In this document: piece after piece, positions 11,186 to 22,893 of the stretch
How positions within the stretch are numbered: position 1 is the first letter of the stretch
Layout of the letters: each line of letters begins with the position of its first letter
Origin: Rhizodiscina lignyota
Taxonomy: Eukaryota; Ascomycota; Dothideomycetes; Aulographales; Rhizodiscinaceae
Direction of reading: 5' to 3'
Assembly: GCA_010015805.1 (NCBI GenBank)
Contig: ML978126.1
Coordinates: forward strand, 124,001 to 188,000
DNA length: 64,000 bases
Position numbers and translations under genes: made by a program
The notes under the pieces: model-generated
What the model was told of the DNA's origin: nothing
Database searches by the model: none
Seen by the model: only the letters and a program-made list of their open reading frames with translations

Positions 11186-12158
11186 TTTCGAAGACGGAAT
11201 CGTGCAAAAATATAAAAATATAGTGACTTAGAAAGCCGAAATGTACGGAGTGATAGGCGTAAAGCAGAGGAGCTCGTTGCTTAAGGAATACTGGAAGGTA
11301 TCCAACGGAGAACTTTATACCTATTATTTGCTGGGCCGTCAATTCATCAGACGTACTTCTTCGTTCAATAATGGTACGGGGTATTTGCTTGCGAAAACAT
11401 CCCGTGCCGTAGGCGAACCGCATGCACAATGGAGTCGCTGAGATCAACGAAGGTGTGGATAGCCGGACAGTCCAATGGACTCAGTCTTATCGTTAACCAT
11501 GACGTGAACCAAAGGACTGTGCCTCTCTTCTTTCGATTTTCGCCCTCGTTCTATGTGCCACGCTCGAAGACTTCTTTCATTGAGAGCAGGTCGTCGGCGT
11601 GTTCTCCTCCAATGCATCTCACCCCGAGGTGCTTCGCCTCAAGAGCTCGCGCCGTAGCTGGATCACCGTGAAAATCTGAAGCATCGTAAAGGCACAGTCG
11701 TTTATGAAAGACAATTACGGAGATCCCAGTATGAACAGAAGCTGGGGCGATATGTGATGGTCTGCTAACCACCGACGAGGACGCAACAAACGCCATTGGT
11801 AAGCGTGCCTGCTGCCACACCCTTAAATGTCACTGCTGAAATACAAACGTACGAACTCAGTCGCTCCGGAAGGGGTCTTAATATAAGTTTGAGCGAATTC
11901 AGACGAGAATGTATGTCGAAGAGAAGTGCGAAGAATTCTTTCGGCTGCCGTCTTTCCGTCGCGGCCTTCTTTCCCCGCTAGCATCGTGGAACCAACAAAT
12001 GAAATGCTAATCAATTGTGGTTCGAGTATATCAAATTACGTTTAGTTAAATTAGTTGATTATTTCTCTTTCTTTCATCTTCCCAATATTCTGCAGTTCAG
12101 AAATACCAGCTCTCTTTTCAAATTAAAATCCAATATTTGAGATTGTGAATTCTTCAAC
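11186..12158. other. Intergenic with a possible gene relic
   Basis: 973 bp precede the alpha/beta hydrolase. On the minus strand at about 11820-11551 a frame reads protein-like (for example DASDFHGDPATARALEAKH and GVRCIGGEHADDLLSMK), but no start, family or splice structure could be fixed. Just before the hydrolase start is a pyrimidine-rich stretch (12062-12085). Confidence 0.35.
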
Positions 12159-13055
12159 ATGGAGCGCGACGGACACCCATATCAAAGCATTACGTACAAA
12201 ACCGTAGGATCGCTGCCCATCAAGCTCGATCTCTATCTCCCCTCGGCCTCATCTTCTTCCTCCAAAACGCCTATCCTCGTCTGGTATCATGGAGGCGGCC
12301 TGCTTAACGGCAGTCGTGCTGCTGTCAAACCTCACACTTACTCGCCTTTGGAGCATGGCTACGCCCTGGTGTCCCCTGACTACAGGCTCGCGCCGCAAGT
12401 GCCAGCACGTGAAATCCTGACAGATGTTCTGGACTGTCTGTCCTTCGTTCGCGATAAGCTGCAAGAGCACGTTCCGGCATCTTCGGGAATCACGTTCGAC
12501 AAAAGTCGGATCTGCGTATCGGGCTCGTCCGCGGGCGGATATATCTCGCTGCTGGCCGGTCTGTACAGCGACGTCCCTAAAGTCTTGCTGCCAATATATC
12601 CGATGACGGACTGCTGGGGCACTTTCTTCACCAATCCACAGATGCAGGGTGTGAAAGAGGGGCACATCGACAAGAGCGTCGTCGCGCCGTTTTTGGACAA
12701 GAACGCGGAGGTTATGGCTGATAACGACCCATCTTCACCACGTCAGCTGATCTACTCGTACATGCTGCAAGAAGCTATTCTGCCGGAGCTGTGGGATGTC
12801 GAAAAGGGCGATGAGAAGATGACTATCAGGCTTGCGATTATGAAGAAAGGCTCAATGCCCCCTTCTTACATTGTGCATGGGGACGCAGACACGAGGGTCG
12901 GCGTAGAGCAAGCGGACGAAGTCGTGCAAGCGCTGAAGGACATCGGTGCAGAAGTTGTGTACGAGCGACTACCAGGTCTGGACCACTCATTTGATATTGA
13001 ACCCAAGTACACTATGGATGAGATGTACGCATTCATGTATAAGCACATGCAGTAA
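12159..13055 (+). CDS. Alpha/beta hydrolase (HSL/BD-FAE-like esterase)
   Basis: This single exon encodes 298 residues. The oxyanion-hole motif HGGG is at residues 44-47 and the nucleophile elbow GSSAG at 122-126 (Ser124). An acid in HGDADTRV (Asp242 or Asp244) and the His in GLDHSF (about 276) complete a normal catalytic triad. DYRLAPQVPAREIL is the typical segment after strand 5 in the hormone-sensitive-lipase group. It has no signal peptide. Enzymes of this kind cleave small esters or lactones. It lies tail-to-tail with the NRPS-like enzyme (79 bp between stops) and downstream of the monooxygenase, which fits processing of a cluster product (inference). Confidence 0.92.
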   Translation: MERDGHPYQSITYKTVGSLPIKLDLYLPSASSSSSKTPILVWYHGGGLLNGSRAAVKPHTYSPLEHGYALVSPDYRLAPQVPAREILTDVLDCLSFVRDKLQEHVPASSGITFDKSRICVSGSSAGGYISLLAGLYSDVPKVLLPIYPMTDCWGTFFTNPQMQGVKEGHIDKSVVAPFLDKNAEVMADNDPSSPRQLIYSYMLQEAILPELWDVEKGDEKMTIRLAIMKKGSMPPSYIVHGDADTRVGVEQADEVVQALKDIGAEVVYERLPGLDHSFDIEPKYTMDEMYAFMYKHMQ

Positions 13056-13133
13056 ATTGGAGTTGAATCTATAATCTATTTATTTCCCCAAACAGTTGAT
13101 GACACATACAATTCCGAGAAAAATCCTATTAAA

Positions 13134-16100
13134 CTAAGCGACCCTCCTAAATCCCCATTGCTCCATCCAAAGCGCCATCCACTCAGGTGTAACGGGCCCC
13201 AGTTTTTGCATCGTATGACTCTGCTGCAGCACCTTCTCGATCTTTAAGACTGGCAGAATCTTTGCTGCACCGTTGGCGTGCCCTTTACTATCGACAGTCA
13301 GTGTCTTGTAGAATTCGAGTAATTTGATGCCAGGGTTCTTGTCCACGTCGGCGCCTTTCGCACCCTCGCCGCTCTCCTGCAGCAACCGAACCCATTCAGC
13401 GAGTGACACAACCTTCACTTTCGGATCAAGGTAAGGTATCACACCGGGTAGGATAGTCCTCCAGCTGACACATGTCGGATTTGATAGATGGATCACGTCC
13501 GTGATGGAGGCGCTCTTCGAGCCCAGGAGAATTTCAGTGATCGACGGGGCCAGAATGTCAATCGGAATCCAGTCAATTCCATCCTGCAAGCCGAGCTCAT
13601 CAGGGATCGCGCCGATGTGTTCGGAAGAGGCGATTATACTGGGCAGCCACTCGCGGATGTTCCAGACCCCATGCGAAACCGACGTACCAGCAAGCACAGG
13701 ACCAGCAATCTGGCCAAGCCGAAGGATGGTGGATTGGATGCCAGAACGTTCCCCAGCGAGAGTCAGGAGCCGCTCTGCGATATGTTTAGAGGCTCCGTAA
13801 GCGTTCAACTGCGATACATCGATGTTGCTTGATATCGTTTCAGGTACCAATGCAGGTGAAGGATGGTCCATAACCGCGGAGATGGATGAGATGAAGAAGA
13901 TCCTTGGGGAATGGTGACCTCGGGAAGCAAAGTCAATGAGGTGCTTCACACCGTGGATATGCGGGATGAAAGACTGCAGTGGTTGATTAAAATCTACAAG
14001 CCAAGCATTATGCAGGATATGTGTCGTCTCGTGTAGAAGGGTTGTGTATTGATCGAATGAGAACCCGAGGAGAGGGTGAGAGACGTCGTAGGGGAGGTAG
14101 ACGACTTGGTCATCGGACTGGCCGGCATTGCGGCGGACCAGGCAATATATCTTGTCGAAGGATTTTCGCAGGGAAGACAGAAGATATGATCCTAAATTTC
14201 CCGTCGAACCTGTGAGGATGGCGACTTTCCGTGGAGACAGTGGAAGGCTTGAGGATAAGCTGCTGAGAAGTTCAGATGCGATTTCGTCGGTGTTGACCTT
14301 TCGATCATTGACCCCCGAACGTACGGCTTCCGTCAGCTCCGCAATCGTGGGGTTATTGTATATTGTCGTTGAGGTGACGTTAGATCCGAGCACTGTGTTG
14401 CTGAACAACTGGGCCAAACGAATCACATGTAGTGAATCAACCCCAGCCATGAATATATTCTGATCATCCTCAAGGCCAGATATGTCTGTCACTTGGTGGA
14501 TAATCTGACGAATGGTGCTCGCTGTGACGTCTTCCGCACGAGTCACAGGAACTGAAGCGTCCCCATTCATACCGTTCACTCCGTTAGCATGTCGATTGGT
14601 CAAGATCGAGCCCTGTTTGCGGTAGACCTCGTCCAAGTCTTTCTCATATGCTTCGAAAGTTTTGCGGCGCATGAGGCTTCCTTTGGGGGTTTTTATGATT
14701 GGCCTCCCATGTTTCGTGACAAGAATAAACCCCTTCTGGATTCTGCCATGTGCTGGTAGTAACTCGTTGGCTTTGGCCACCGCGGGCCATAAATCGTCGG
14801 CATATTTGCTGTCATCGAAATTGGGGTCGTTTGCCAGTTTCTCGTTAGGGTCAACGAGGAGCACAGCTTGATCACGATCTTGACCAAATACGGCACACAC
14901 TGTGACCTCCGGGAGAGAGTCGATAACTTCCTCCAGTGCCAACGGGTTGAACTTTTCTCCATTCACAAGAGCAATCACGTCATCCTTTCGGCCCGCATAC
15001 ATCCACAAGTATGATTTTTGAGGATCTGGATGTCGACGAAACAGGTCTTTCGTCCTGTATTCCTGCAGCCTAGGAAAATTATCGAAAACGGCCTGGCGCT
15101 CCTTCTGAATCCTGTCATCCCTGATGTAGACCAGTTCGTACAAATCAGTGCCAGGATCCTGCTGCAACTCGACGCCAAAGCCATCTATGAACCAGATGTA
15201 CTGCCAGTCATCGCCATATATCCTATGGCAAGGTGCAAAGCTTGTTTCCGTGGAAGCCATGAAGTTTGATATGTTCGGACCGAGCGCTTGGATGTTATTT
15301 CCTGCGTCCAGTGGCATATGCGCCCCAGAAGTGGCGATGTTCTGTAATTGCCTCAAAGCCGGGTAATATGCGACATCCTTTTGGAGCTCGACAAGGATTG
15401 CAGGTGGCGCAACAGCGGCCTTGGTCCCGGTCAATGAGATAATACGCGCGCAAAGATCTGCATTCACAATTTGGTCCGGTGGAGGAAATATCAACGTCTG
15501 CACAAGGTAAATGGGCTTGAGAGTAGCCCAGAGGAGGGCGGCGGCATGAAATAGTGGAAATGCGCAGAGCCATATGGGAGGAGAAGCATACGAGGTACTG
15601 ACACTAACGGGGAGTCCATCCTTCGGCTTATAATCCAGGTAGCCCCACATTCCCGATGACATGCAGCCATGTGTGAATCCAATCGGCTTTGGCAAGCTGG
15701 TCGTCCCTGAGGAGTGTAGGATAACTAATGGCTTCCGACGAATGTCTTCGAAATCCTTTGTGAATGGAATGTGCTCTGGTGCTGGACCGTCGAGCATGGC
15801 TTCGAGTTCTGGGATAAGGATTTCTTCGAGCGGCCTCGATTTGAGGATGGCATCGACACCGTAGAGTCTCTTCGCTGGCGTTGCAAAGACTGAGCATCCG
15901 ACTTTGTCGATAAGATGGATCTGAGCCTCCAAGCTATTTCGTGGTGATAGGTAGAGCATCTAAATGGATATTAGAACGAACAAATCAATAAGAGTACAAG
16001 GAACAATTAACTAACCACACAATTTACTTTGACTGCCGCAAACATGAGAATAACATATCGAAGGTCATTGGGCCCAATGTACGCAATCTTCCGAGTCTCC

Positions 16101-16318
16101 TGTTTTGCTGCAGCGGGCCCAACTGCTGCACGAAGGTGTCCGGCAGCCCGGTCAACTGCATCCGCAAATTGCTTGGCCGTCACATCTCGTCTACTCGCCT
16201 TGAGGTGTTGAGAGAGGAATATTGTGTAAAGGACGGTCTCCGGTCGGTGGATAGCGTGCTGGTCTACGAGGGCAGCAGAATTCCTTTTGTCGACACCGTC
16301 ATACATTTCGAGGGCCAT
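13134..16318 (-). CDS. NRPS-like adenylate-forming reductase (A-T-R)
   Basis: Two exons (16318-16016 and 15959-13134) across a 56-bp intron (15960-16015) give 1042 residues, the usual size of stand-alone A-T-R enzymes. The adenylation domain covers about residues 15-540 with the A3 loop LHSSGTTSLPKP near 181. A carrier (thiolation) domain follows with GVDSLHVIRL near 607, whose Ser takes the phosphopantetheine arm. The C-terminal thioester-reductase domain has the NAD(P) motif ILTGSTGNLGSYLL near 682 and the SDR pair YGASK near 824. The enzyme should activate a carboxylic acid as AMP ester, hold it as thioester and release it as aldehyde or alcohol with NADPH. There is no condensation domain, so it does not make peptides. 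The substrate is unknown; aryl acids are common for this class. It is the likely core enzyme of the neighbourhood. Confidence 0.95.
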
Positions 16319-18750
16319 AACAAGGATTCGGGACTGTGTTACACAGGAAGGAGAAGATCGTTGAAAAGATGAGCAAAGTCAGCAAATATAAGTGAGACGA
16401 GAACTCGTTCTTTTAAGCTGATTCCATATACTCGAACCGGAGCCATTCTCCAAAATGAGACACATGCAGCGCCTGGCTGGAGGCAACTAACTGCGAGGAG
16501 AAAGTTTGGCTATGACGACGGCAAACCCGGAAGATCAGTCTCTACTCCGTAAAGTCAGTTAGCAAGTTTTGGAATCTCACACCATTCAATGGTTCAATCT
16601 TACCATCGTCCATCCTATTACGTGCCCTTGAAGCGATGGAGACAACCACATGATCCAAATATTCTCTGACCGAGTAAAATGGTTCTGAATTGAAAGATGC
16701 TTACTTCGATCGGAAACACGAGGATGACAATGGTTGATTAATATGGCTCCACCCGTGAAACCTACCATGAAGGAGATTGGCTGAGTCGACGACAATTTGA
16801 TTATATGGGTTTAGTGAGTTGCTTCGAAAGACGTCTGCAGCCTTTCCAAGCCCTTAGAAGCCCATGCTGCCTCGAGCCGAGTATGCTTACGTTGTGTTGA
16901 GCATGATAAGAGAGGTCGAGGAATGCGGGTTTCAAAGAACGAAGTGTAGGCGGCCGCTCAAGACCGCTCAACGATATAAGGTACCAAGCCGAGCTTGGTG
17001 AATAATAGCAGGCGTGGCGGGCTACGATCTCACACGTTCCGACACTGCCACGCCGAGTGAGCCACCCGAGTGAGCCACCCCATGTGAGACGAGGGCGAGT
17101 AAATCGACCATCGGGCTACCGACGTTTGCCCACATATCGTTTACGAGATTGAACTAGAGATCAAAGAATTAATTGGCCATGTTCATACGAGACGCTCCTG
17201 GCGATGACGGAAGTGAATGTTGTGATTTCGGGAGAGTGGTGGGCTAAGGAAGGCGTTGCGGAATCGAGACAGATGCAGAGCCCTGTCCAGACGCTAGACC
17301 AGTTTCGAGCACTTACAGCATCGACTTCACATTCTTCTTCTCGGACGAGATGCCACGAAACGACGCGTTCCACAGCAAATCTATGAATAACGAAGCTGAA
17401 CATTCAAGTGCTGACGTGCTCAAGATTCAATGGCTACGAAGTGGACTGACCTTTGCCACAGTGCCGTCCTGCTTCCCTTTGACTCTCCGTCGGAATTGTC
17501 CCTGAGATAATCCAAAGACACGGAGAACGACCTGACGTCCAAGACCCACAGCACACCGCATATATCGGCAACGTAGACCTAATTTCAAGGTTCTGTGCGA
17601 ACAGTTCGGCACTACCCTCGACCCTCGACCGCGATTGATATTAACCGGCTTACTTAACGATCGCGATGTGCTTCTCTTTGGCTGCCCTCCTCCATCTCAT
17701 GCAAGACAGTTGACCACGACGTCTCGAGCACAGCACGAGTTGTACGACCACAGCCAACAGGAATCTCGATAGAACGGTGAATACGCCATACATGCAAGCC
17801 TGAACTGCTTGGGGCCGATACGGACGAGCTTTCGCCTCCCCTACTAGTGTCGAACAGTTCAGGATATATTGAGGATAATTATTGCATCCGCGGAGATGAA
17901 CACCGAGGAGTAATTAGAAGAGGCTGAGCTGGGCTCAAGCATCCACAAGGGCACCCGCTTTCTCTGGATAATGTCCACGATGCCGATCCAATATACGCTA
18001 GATGTAAGATACTTCGGAGGAAAGTGATATGGACACTACAAGCGTTGCACTCATTTATTGCAGTGATTAACAGGCTCACTTCCCTCCAGGAGAAATGCAT
18101 GTGTTTGGCTTCTTTCGAGGCTTTGAACGCTGCTTCCCACAGGCGCAAAGCCTGCACTGATCCGCACGATTCTGGATTCCGGTACATACATCCATCATTA
18201 CACCACAGAATGATGTAATCCATAGGCAGCTACTAGCAGCTACTGAAACTCTTCAAATATGCTCCCGCTATCGTTGTGTAAGCTACCAAAATCAATTTGC
18301 TTAATCTCCATCTTCCGGTCTATTTTCGTAGTCCGTGATTTCCAACACAATTTCATGCTTGTTTTATCGTAGAACGCTGGTCAGATCTTCACTTGTGTCA
18401 TTGTAGAAGTAATGAAATTGTTCTCTCATTCCAGTGAAAGCAATACGCGTATCGGAAAGTTTGTAGTGGACACAATTCAACGGTTCGCCTTGCTCAGTCC
18501 ATTTCAACGATATCAACGATAGGTAGCCAATGGGATTTAATCGATTACCTTTCACCATGATGGCGTTCAACCCAATTTTTTCTCTCATTGTACTGCTATA
18601 AATTTATAGTATCTCCGCAGCTCACTCAACATCCTCTAAGAGACTTAATTTCGACCTGCATTCACCGGAATTCGTTACAAGCTCGCAAAATATACTTCTC
18701 TCCGAAACAAAAGCAAGCAGGAAGACAAGTCTTATTTGCAGCCTCCTACC
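16319..18750. other. Long gene-free stretch
   Basis: 2.4 kb lie between the NRPS-like gene and the 2EXR-like gene. Short frames (for example around 17161-17403 and 17879-18223) have no recognisable protein character. A 13-bp unit CCGAGTGAGCCAC is directly repeated at about 17053-17080. I see no RNA gene. Confidence 0.45.
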
Positions 18751-20214
18751 ATGTCTATAGCCGCATTTGAAGAGGATGCTTGGTCTGAGTTGGTGGAAAC
18801 CGTCATTCACGAGGCACAGCTAGAAAGAAACAAACCAAAACTTCAGCATGATCCGGAGTTGGAGTTCACCGACAAGTCATACTCCAAGTTCTTGCAATTG
18901 CCGGCTGAGATTCGCTACAGTGTCTACGAGTCATATCTGGGCAGCGACAATCTCCTTACCTGTCCCGATTTCATGGGCTGGAAGCCCCCAGTCCCTGTTA
19001 TCGTCAATCCAAGGGCTATTTTCGAACCCATCCAGGCTCGACTAGGGGATGTTGCTCGATCTCACCAAGATTCGCCTTCCGAGCATGCTTTGAAGCGCAA
19101 ACGGGAATGGCGACTCCCTCTGGTGTGCAAGGCAATCGCATCTGACGTGACAAGGCATCTTCATCCTTCTTTTGATAAGATGGGTATCACTATCGAAGGA
19201 ACGGGGGTCTCCATTGACGGCCGACACTATAGGACGCAGGGTGTCGTATATCCGGAAGTTTTACAGAGACTTCTCTCTCGGTACTTCGAACATGCTAGAG
19301 AGGTGCTAATACATAGCACTATTTTGCCATGCGAAGACTTATGGCACCGCTGGGATGACTATTCTGGTCTCGACGGTATTACTCCTTACAGCAGAGAGTT
19401 GGGTTTTGGGTATTCAGGATATGAACTGAACAGTATATCGTACGCTTTCGAACCGTGGTCCATCAAGAACACATGGCGTGTGATCGCACCTCTTCTCGAC
19501 AGAAACAATGCTCCGCACCTGCGCAAACTCACGATCGTATTTCACACCCACGTCTCGATGCGAGTACAGCAAAGCCTCTTGTCGCAATCGCATCGGGTAC
19601 TCGGCACCACCCCCATATCGGCAGACACCATCACCTGGATCCTAGAGCCACTGACTAGTATCCGCACCGCCGCGTCCATTGTCTTGGAGTCAGTACACAT
19701 GTCAACAGACGGCGGGTGGGGCGAATTGGATCCGGTCAGTGTAGGGATTCATATGCGCACCAAACTTTCACAAGAAGTGCGAGACTCCTTCCCAACGCTC
19801 ACAAAGCAACTCTGCAAATCAACGAAGAGTTTCAGCACTCCGCCTCATTGCCGCGCATTCGATACCTTTGCGTACTTTGAAGCTCTCCTCTGGGAAGCCA
19901 TGACGGTGCCGTCCCTCCTCGACACCGCATTCTGGCTGTACCAAGGACAGTTGCTCCGTGACGAGCACGACGTCTACAGCTACAGGGCGCTCGAGGACAT
20001 TGTGTTGCAAGAGTACGCTGTCGAAATAGATTCTCCTTCGGTCGTCCGAGCGGTGCCGCAGTATATCGTTGCCTTGTTCAAGGCCTTCCGTAGTGCGTGT
20101 AAGGAGAGGGAGGAGTGCAGCGGTACACATACTGAAGGATACTGGCAGAAGCGCCCGATGTATGAATGGCTCAGTACTAAGCATCCCATTGGGCGATATA
20201 ATGTGCATAGCTAG
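18751..20214 (+). CDS. 2EXR/F-box-like domain protein, function unknown
   Basis: This single exon encodes 487 residues from the ATG at 18751 (ACCATGTC context); an ATG five codons earlier is in frame. The N-terminal part has KFLQLPAEIRYSVYESYL at about residues 45-62. This LPxEIRxxVYxxxL pattern marks the large fungal group annotated 2EXR or F-box-like, often thought to be substrate adaptors, though most are uncharacterised. After it come a basic patch (LKRKREWRLP) and a long alpha-helical region without known motifs. It has no signal peptide or membrane segment. The family expands widely in Pezizomycotina and tends to sit in variable regions, as here. Confidence 0.75.
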   Translation: MSIAAFEEDAWSELVETVIHEAQLERNKPKLQHDPELEFTDKSYSKFLQLPAEIRYSVYESYLGSDNLLTCPDFMGWKPPVPVIVNPRAIFEPIQARLGDVARSHQDSPSEHALKRKREWRLPLVCKAIASDVTRHLHPSFDKMGITIEGTGVSIDGRHYRTQGVVYPEVLQRLLSRYFEHAREVLIHSTILPCEDLWHRWDDYSGLDGITPYSRELGFGYSGYELNSISYAFEPWSIKNTWRVIAPLLDRNNAPHLRKLTIVFHTHVSMRVQQSLLSQSHRVLGTTPISADTITWILEPLTSIRTAASIVLESVHMSTDGGWGELDPVSVGIHMRTKLSQEVRDSFPTLTKQLCKSTKSFSTPPHCRAFDTFAYFEALLWEAMTVPSLLDTAFWLYQGQLLRDEHDVYSYRALEDIVLQEYAVEIDSPSVVRAVPQYIVALFKAFRSACKEREECSGTHTEGYWQKRPMYEWLSTKHPIGRYNVHS

Positions 20215-21546
20215 TATGGGTGCGCAGACTCCAAGGTTGAGAGGATGAAGGCTTGTAGGTCGGTCGCGAGACGGAGGTACAGAGAGAAGTGTCAGCTTAA
20301 AGTGGAGATGCAATCAAACTCATGTGCCTGCATAGCTGTTTCCGAGCATTATAAATGCAACCTCTAAAACAGGTGTAACATTCGTTCAGAAGATTCTCCC
20401 TTACTGTCAATGGCAGACACTGTACCGACGAACACATATCGCCGCAGCGCAAGACACCGCGTGACTCCCGCATTATGGCGAACAAGCTCAGGGACATGAC
20501 GGACCATTAGGATACTTTAATCGAACCTAGGCCTTACTGATATAATCGATGCCACCCTACTTGCATATCGTCTAGGAGAGCATGACTCGTATCTCTCATC
20601 ATCCTCTATCCAGCTTATCCTAACTCTTGTAAGTCATATACTGAGTATTCTCCAATATCCTACTCACATGTACCTTAAGTTTAATAGGAGACGCGCTAAA
20701 TAGAGTGAAGCGCTGTTAAACAGACGATACTAACTTATACTTCCTATCTAACTCATCCTAGCCTCTCTATCATCACCTGCCGTATATCCAATAGCAATAC
20801 CTACGAACAACCTCCTAAAAACTAACCTTATTCCCTTTCACAAAACTAAGCGGGCGGCTCAGGATAGGTATAAGTCTTAGGGTATAGACCCATCCAATAA
20901 GAGGTCTTTCCTACCTAATTCGACTCTTAGTCCGACGTAAAAGGTTAATTTCTTCCTTATTAGAGAAAAGTGGCTTCGACTACCTTCTACGTCCGCGAGC
21001 GATCGTAAGCCGCGGCCAGGCTATTTATAGTATCATCCTCAAATTCCTTAAATAGAATAGGTTCTCGATCAAATATAGCAGTCGGGCTGCTAATAGCACT
21101 AGTAATTTCATACAGGTAGACCAGCTATTATCGGCTAACAGTGCGCAGCTTCTCTCAATCAAGTGGAGGCTCGGACATCTAAGTCAAAAGTGTCTACGAC
21201 TTTGGGAGCTAACTCTGATCGTCCCACAGTTTTAAGCGATGACTCTGATAGTCAAGCTTGATACATTCTCCGCTCAACGAGAAGGAGACTCCCGCGATAT
21301 TTAAACTACGCTCCAACAGTGTCCCCATTTGAGCATTAGTAGCCGTCACTCCAGATCATCTATTTACGTCGCACGCTCTGTTTTATGGAAGCGTAATTTA
21401 TTTAGTGCACTATATGTATAATGTCTAAGCATCAGTCTCTTTACCACTGCTGTGTGCTTGGCCGCTAAGCGACAAATTTCTGTCGGCGAGCTTAGAATCG
21501 TCTTTTCAACCTTTGCCAGCTATCCTTTGCAGAAATCTAACCATTT
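20215..21546. repeat. Degraded repeat stretch without intact genes
   Basis: From about 20500 to 21430 the sequence is rich in CTA, TTA and TAG, lacks long frames and looks heavily mutated C-to-T/G-to-A. A 93-bp segment at 21125-21217 recurs at 37194-37286. The family is not recognisable, so it is described only as a decayed repeated element or gene copy. Confidence 0.55.
21125..21217 (+). repeat. 93-bp dispersed direct repeat, copy 1
   Basis: It matches 37194-37286 over the full 93 bp with about 8 mismatches, six of them transitions. Both copies can be read in one frame as CAASLNQ...STTLGANS, so they derive from the same protein-coding repeat. Confidence 0.85.
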
Positions 21547-22893
21547 CTACGTGTATGCCCAATCCCTCCGCCTAATCCCATCTTCATGTATTTGCTCTTC
21601 GTTCGACGCACCACCATTCTGCGCAACCCTTCCAGGGTGCTTTCTCCTCCGCCCTCTCCGGGCTAACGACAGGCCAACCGAGTCTTGTCGGCTGTGAACG
21701 CAATTCGCCACCCTGGACATCTCTTCGACAGGCCCACGCAATGTAGCGGTCGATGCCAGCAGGGCAGGACTGGGCTTTGGTCGCCGATATTCCGGCACGG
21801 GCGGCACGCTCATCTTGAGGCCCTGGTGTAGCAGCTCGTACTTGTACACCCTGTTGCCGCTACGGACGCGTGCTTTGAGAGTCAGAGTATGTGAGACTTT
21901 GAGTGCCGGCGTGTTGATTGTGGGATTGATGCCCGGTAGTACGAAAGTCATGCCCATCAGAGCACTGAGGTCGACTGGCTTCTCGGTGGAGAAGGTGGCC
22001 TGCATGTTGGACCGCTTGAACGGCCATTTGAAGGTGTTGTTATACTCTTGGTCTTTTTTGTGCACGGCGCCGTATTTAATCGTGGTAGTTTGTACTACCA
22101 CGAGTTTCACCTGCAACAGTTGGATGTTTGCTGCCCCTGTTGGCCACGAGTCGCCGTCGATGTCCACAAGCTTTAATTTAATGCCGAGAGGCTTGTCCGC
22201 GCACGTGATCGGATCGCGTGCGATCCAGAAGCGTGGTGCAGGCCAGGCTCTGTACCTCTCGCTGAACCAATAGATGGTTGGCTTGACTTTGTTGGCGATG
22301 CTTGCATATATCGGCTCAATCATTCGCTTCGGAGGCAATATCGTGATCGTTTGAGACCTAGCGAGCATACTTGTGCTATGAATTATCGATTGGTGCGTGA
22401 TAAGAGTGCCAGACTTTTCCCTGCCTCGTCTCCTTAGCTTGGCGACCAGTTTGTATTCGATGCCAAAATCACATCGATAACGGTTGCGGCTGACAAAATC
22501 GCCCATTATTGTTGGAGGTAAGAGATGTGGCGCGTTTCCGCTACCAAATCCCTCCATGGCGCTTGATACGCCATTGATGAGAGGAATCGCTGATGACAGT
22601 GCAGGAAATGTAAACCGGAAAGGCCAAGTTCGCGTTCCATCGATGACGTCCGATTCCTTCGCCATGAGGTCCAGCCTTTGGTCGAAAAGAGTATGTCGGC
22701 GTATCGTCTCGCCACCGAGTTCGCCTGGGATTGTGAGTGTTCCCAAAAATAATATCGTAACAGAAGTCACCATCTCTTGACCATGATGATGCGGTGGCCA
22801 GCAGTCTGGGACTCGAACAATGGCACCCTCCACGGCGTCACCGGCGCTGTAAACAGGCCGGTCATCAGGGAGAATGATTCTGAATGCGCACAT
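21547..22893 (-). CDS. Arrestin-like (alpha-arrestin) protein
   Basis: This single exon encodes 448 residues from ATG 22893 (MCAFRIILPDDRPVYSAGD); an upstream in-frame ATG would add 35 residues that do not look like the fold. The N-terminal half starts with the arrestin strand pattern, LPDDRPVYSAGDAVEG followed by TSVTILFLG, and TWPFRFTFP is a typical strand near residue 90. The second half has LVVVQTTTIKY and HTLTLKARVRSG, fitting an arrestin C-like sandwich. The tail is basic and low in order. Fungal alpha-arrestins link membrane transporters to ubiquitin ligases of the Rsp5 group; no PPxY motif was noticed here, so that role is not assured. Confidence 0.78.
   Translation of the reverse strand: MCAFRIILPDDRPVYSAGDAVEGAIVRVPDCWPPHHHGQEMVTSVTILFLGTLTIPGELGGETIRRHTLFDQRLDLMAKESDVIDGTRTWPFRFTFPALSSAIPLINGVSSAMEGFGSGNAPHLLPPTIMGDFVSRNRYRCDFGIEYKLVAKLRRRGREKSGTLITHQSIIHSTSMLARSQTITILPPKRMIEPIYASIANKVKPTIYWFSERYRAWPAPRFWIARDPITCADKPLGIKLKLVDIDGDSWPTGAANIQLLQVKLVVVQTTTIKYGAVHKKDQEYNNTFKWPFKRSNMQATFSTEKPVDLSALMGMTFVLPGINPTINTPALKVSHTLTLKARVRSGNRVYKYELLHQGLKMSVPPVPEYRRPKPSPALLASTATLRGPVEEMSRVANCVHSRQDSVGLSLARRGRRRKHPGRVAQNGGASNEEQIHEDGIRRRDWAYT

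Noticed and set aside
17161-18223. Several 60-115 codon frames in the 16.3-18.7 kb gap
   Set aside because: None shows a domain, a good start or compatible splice sites.
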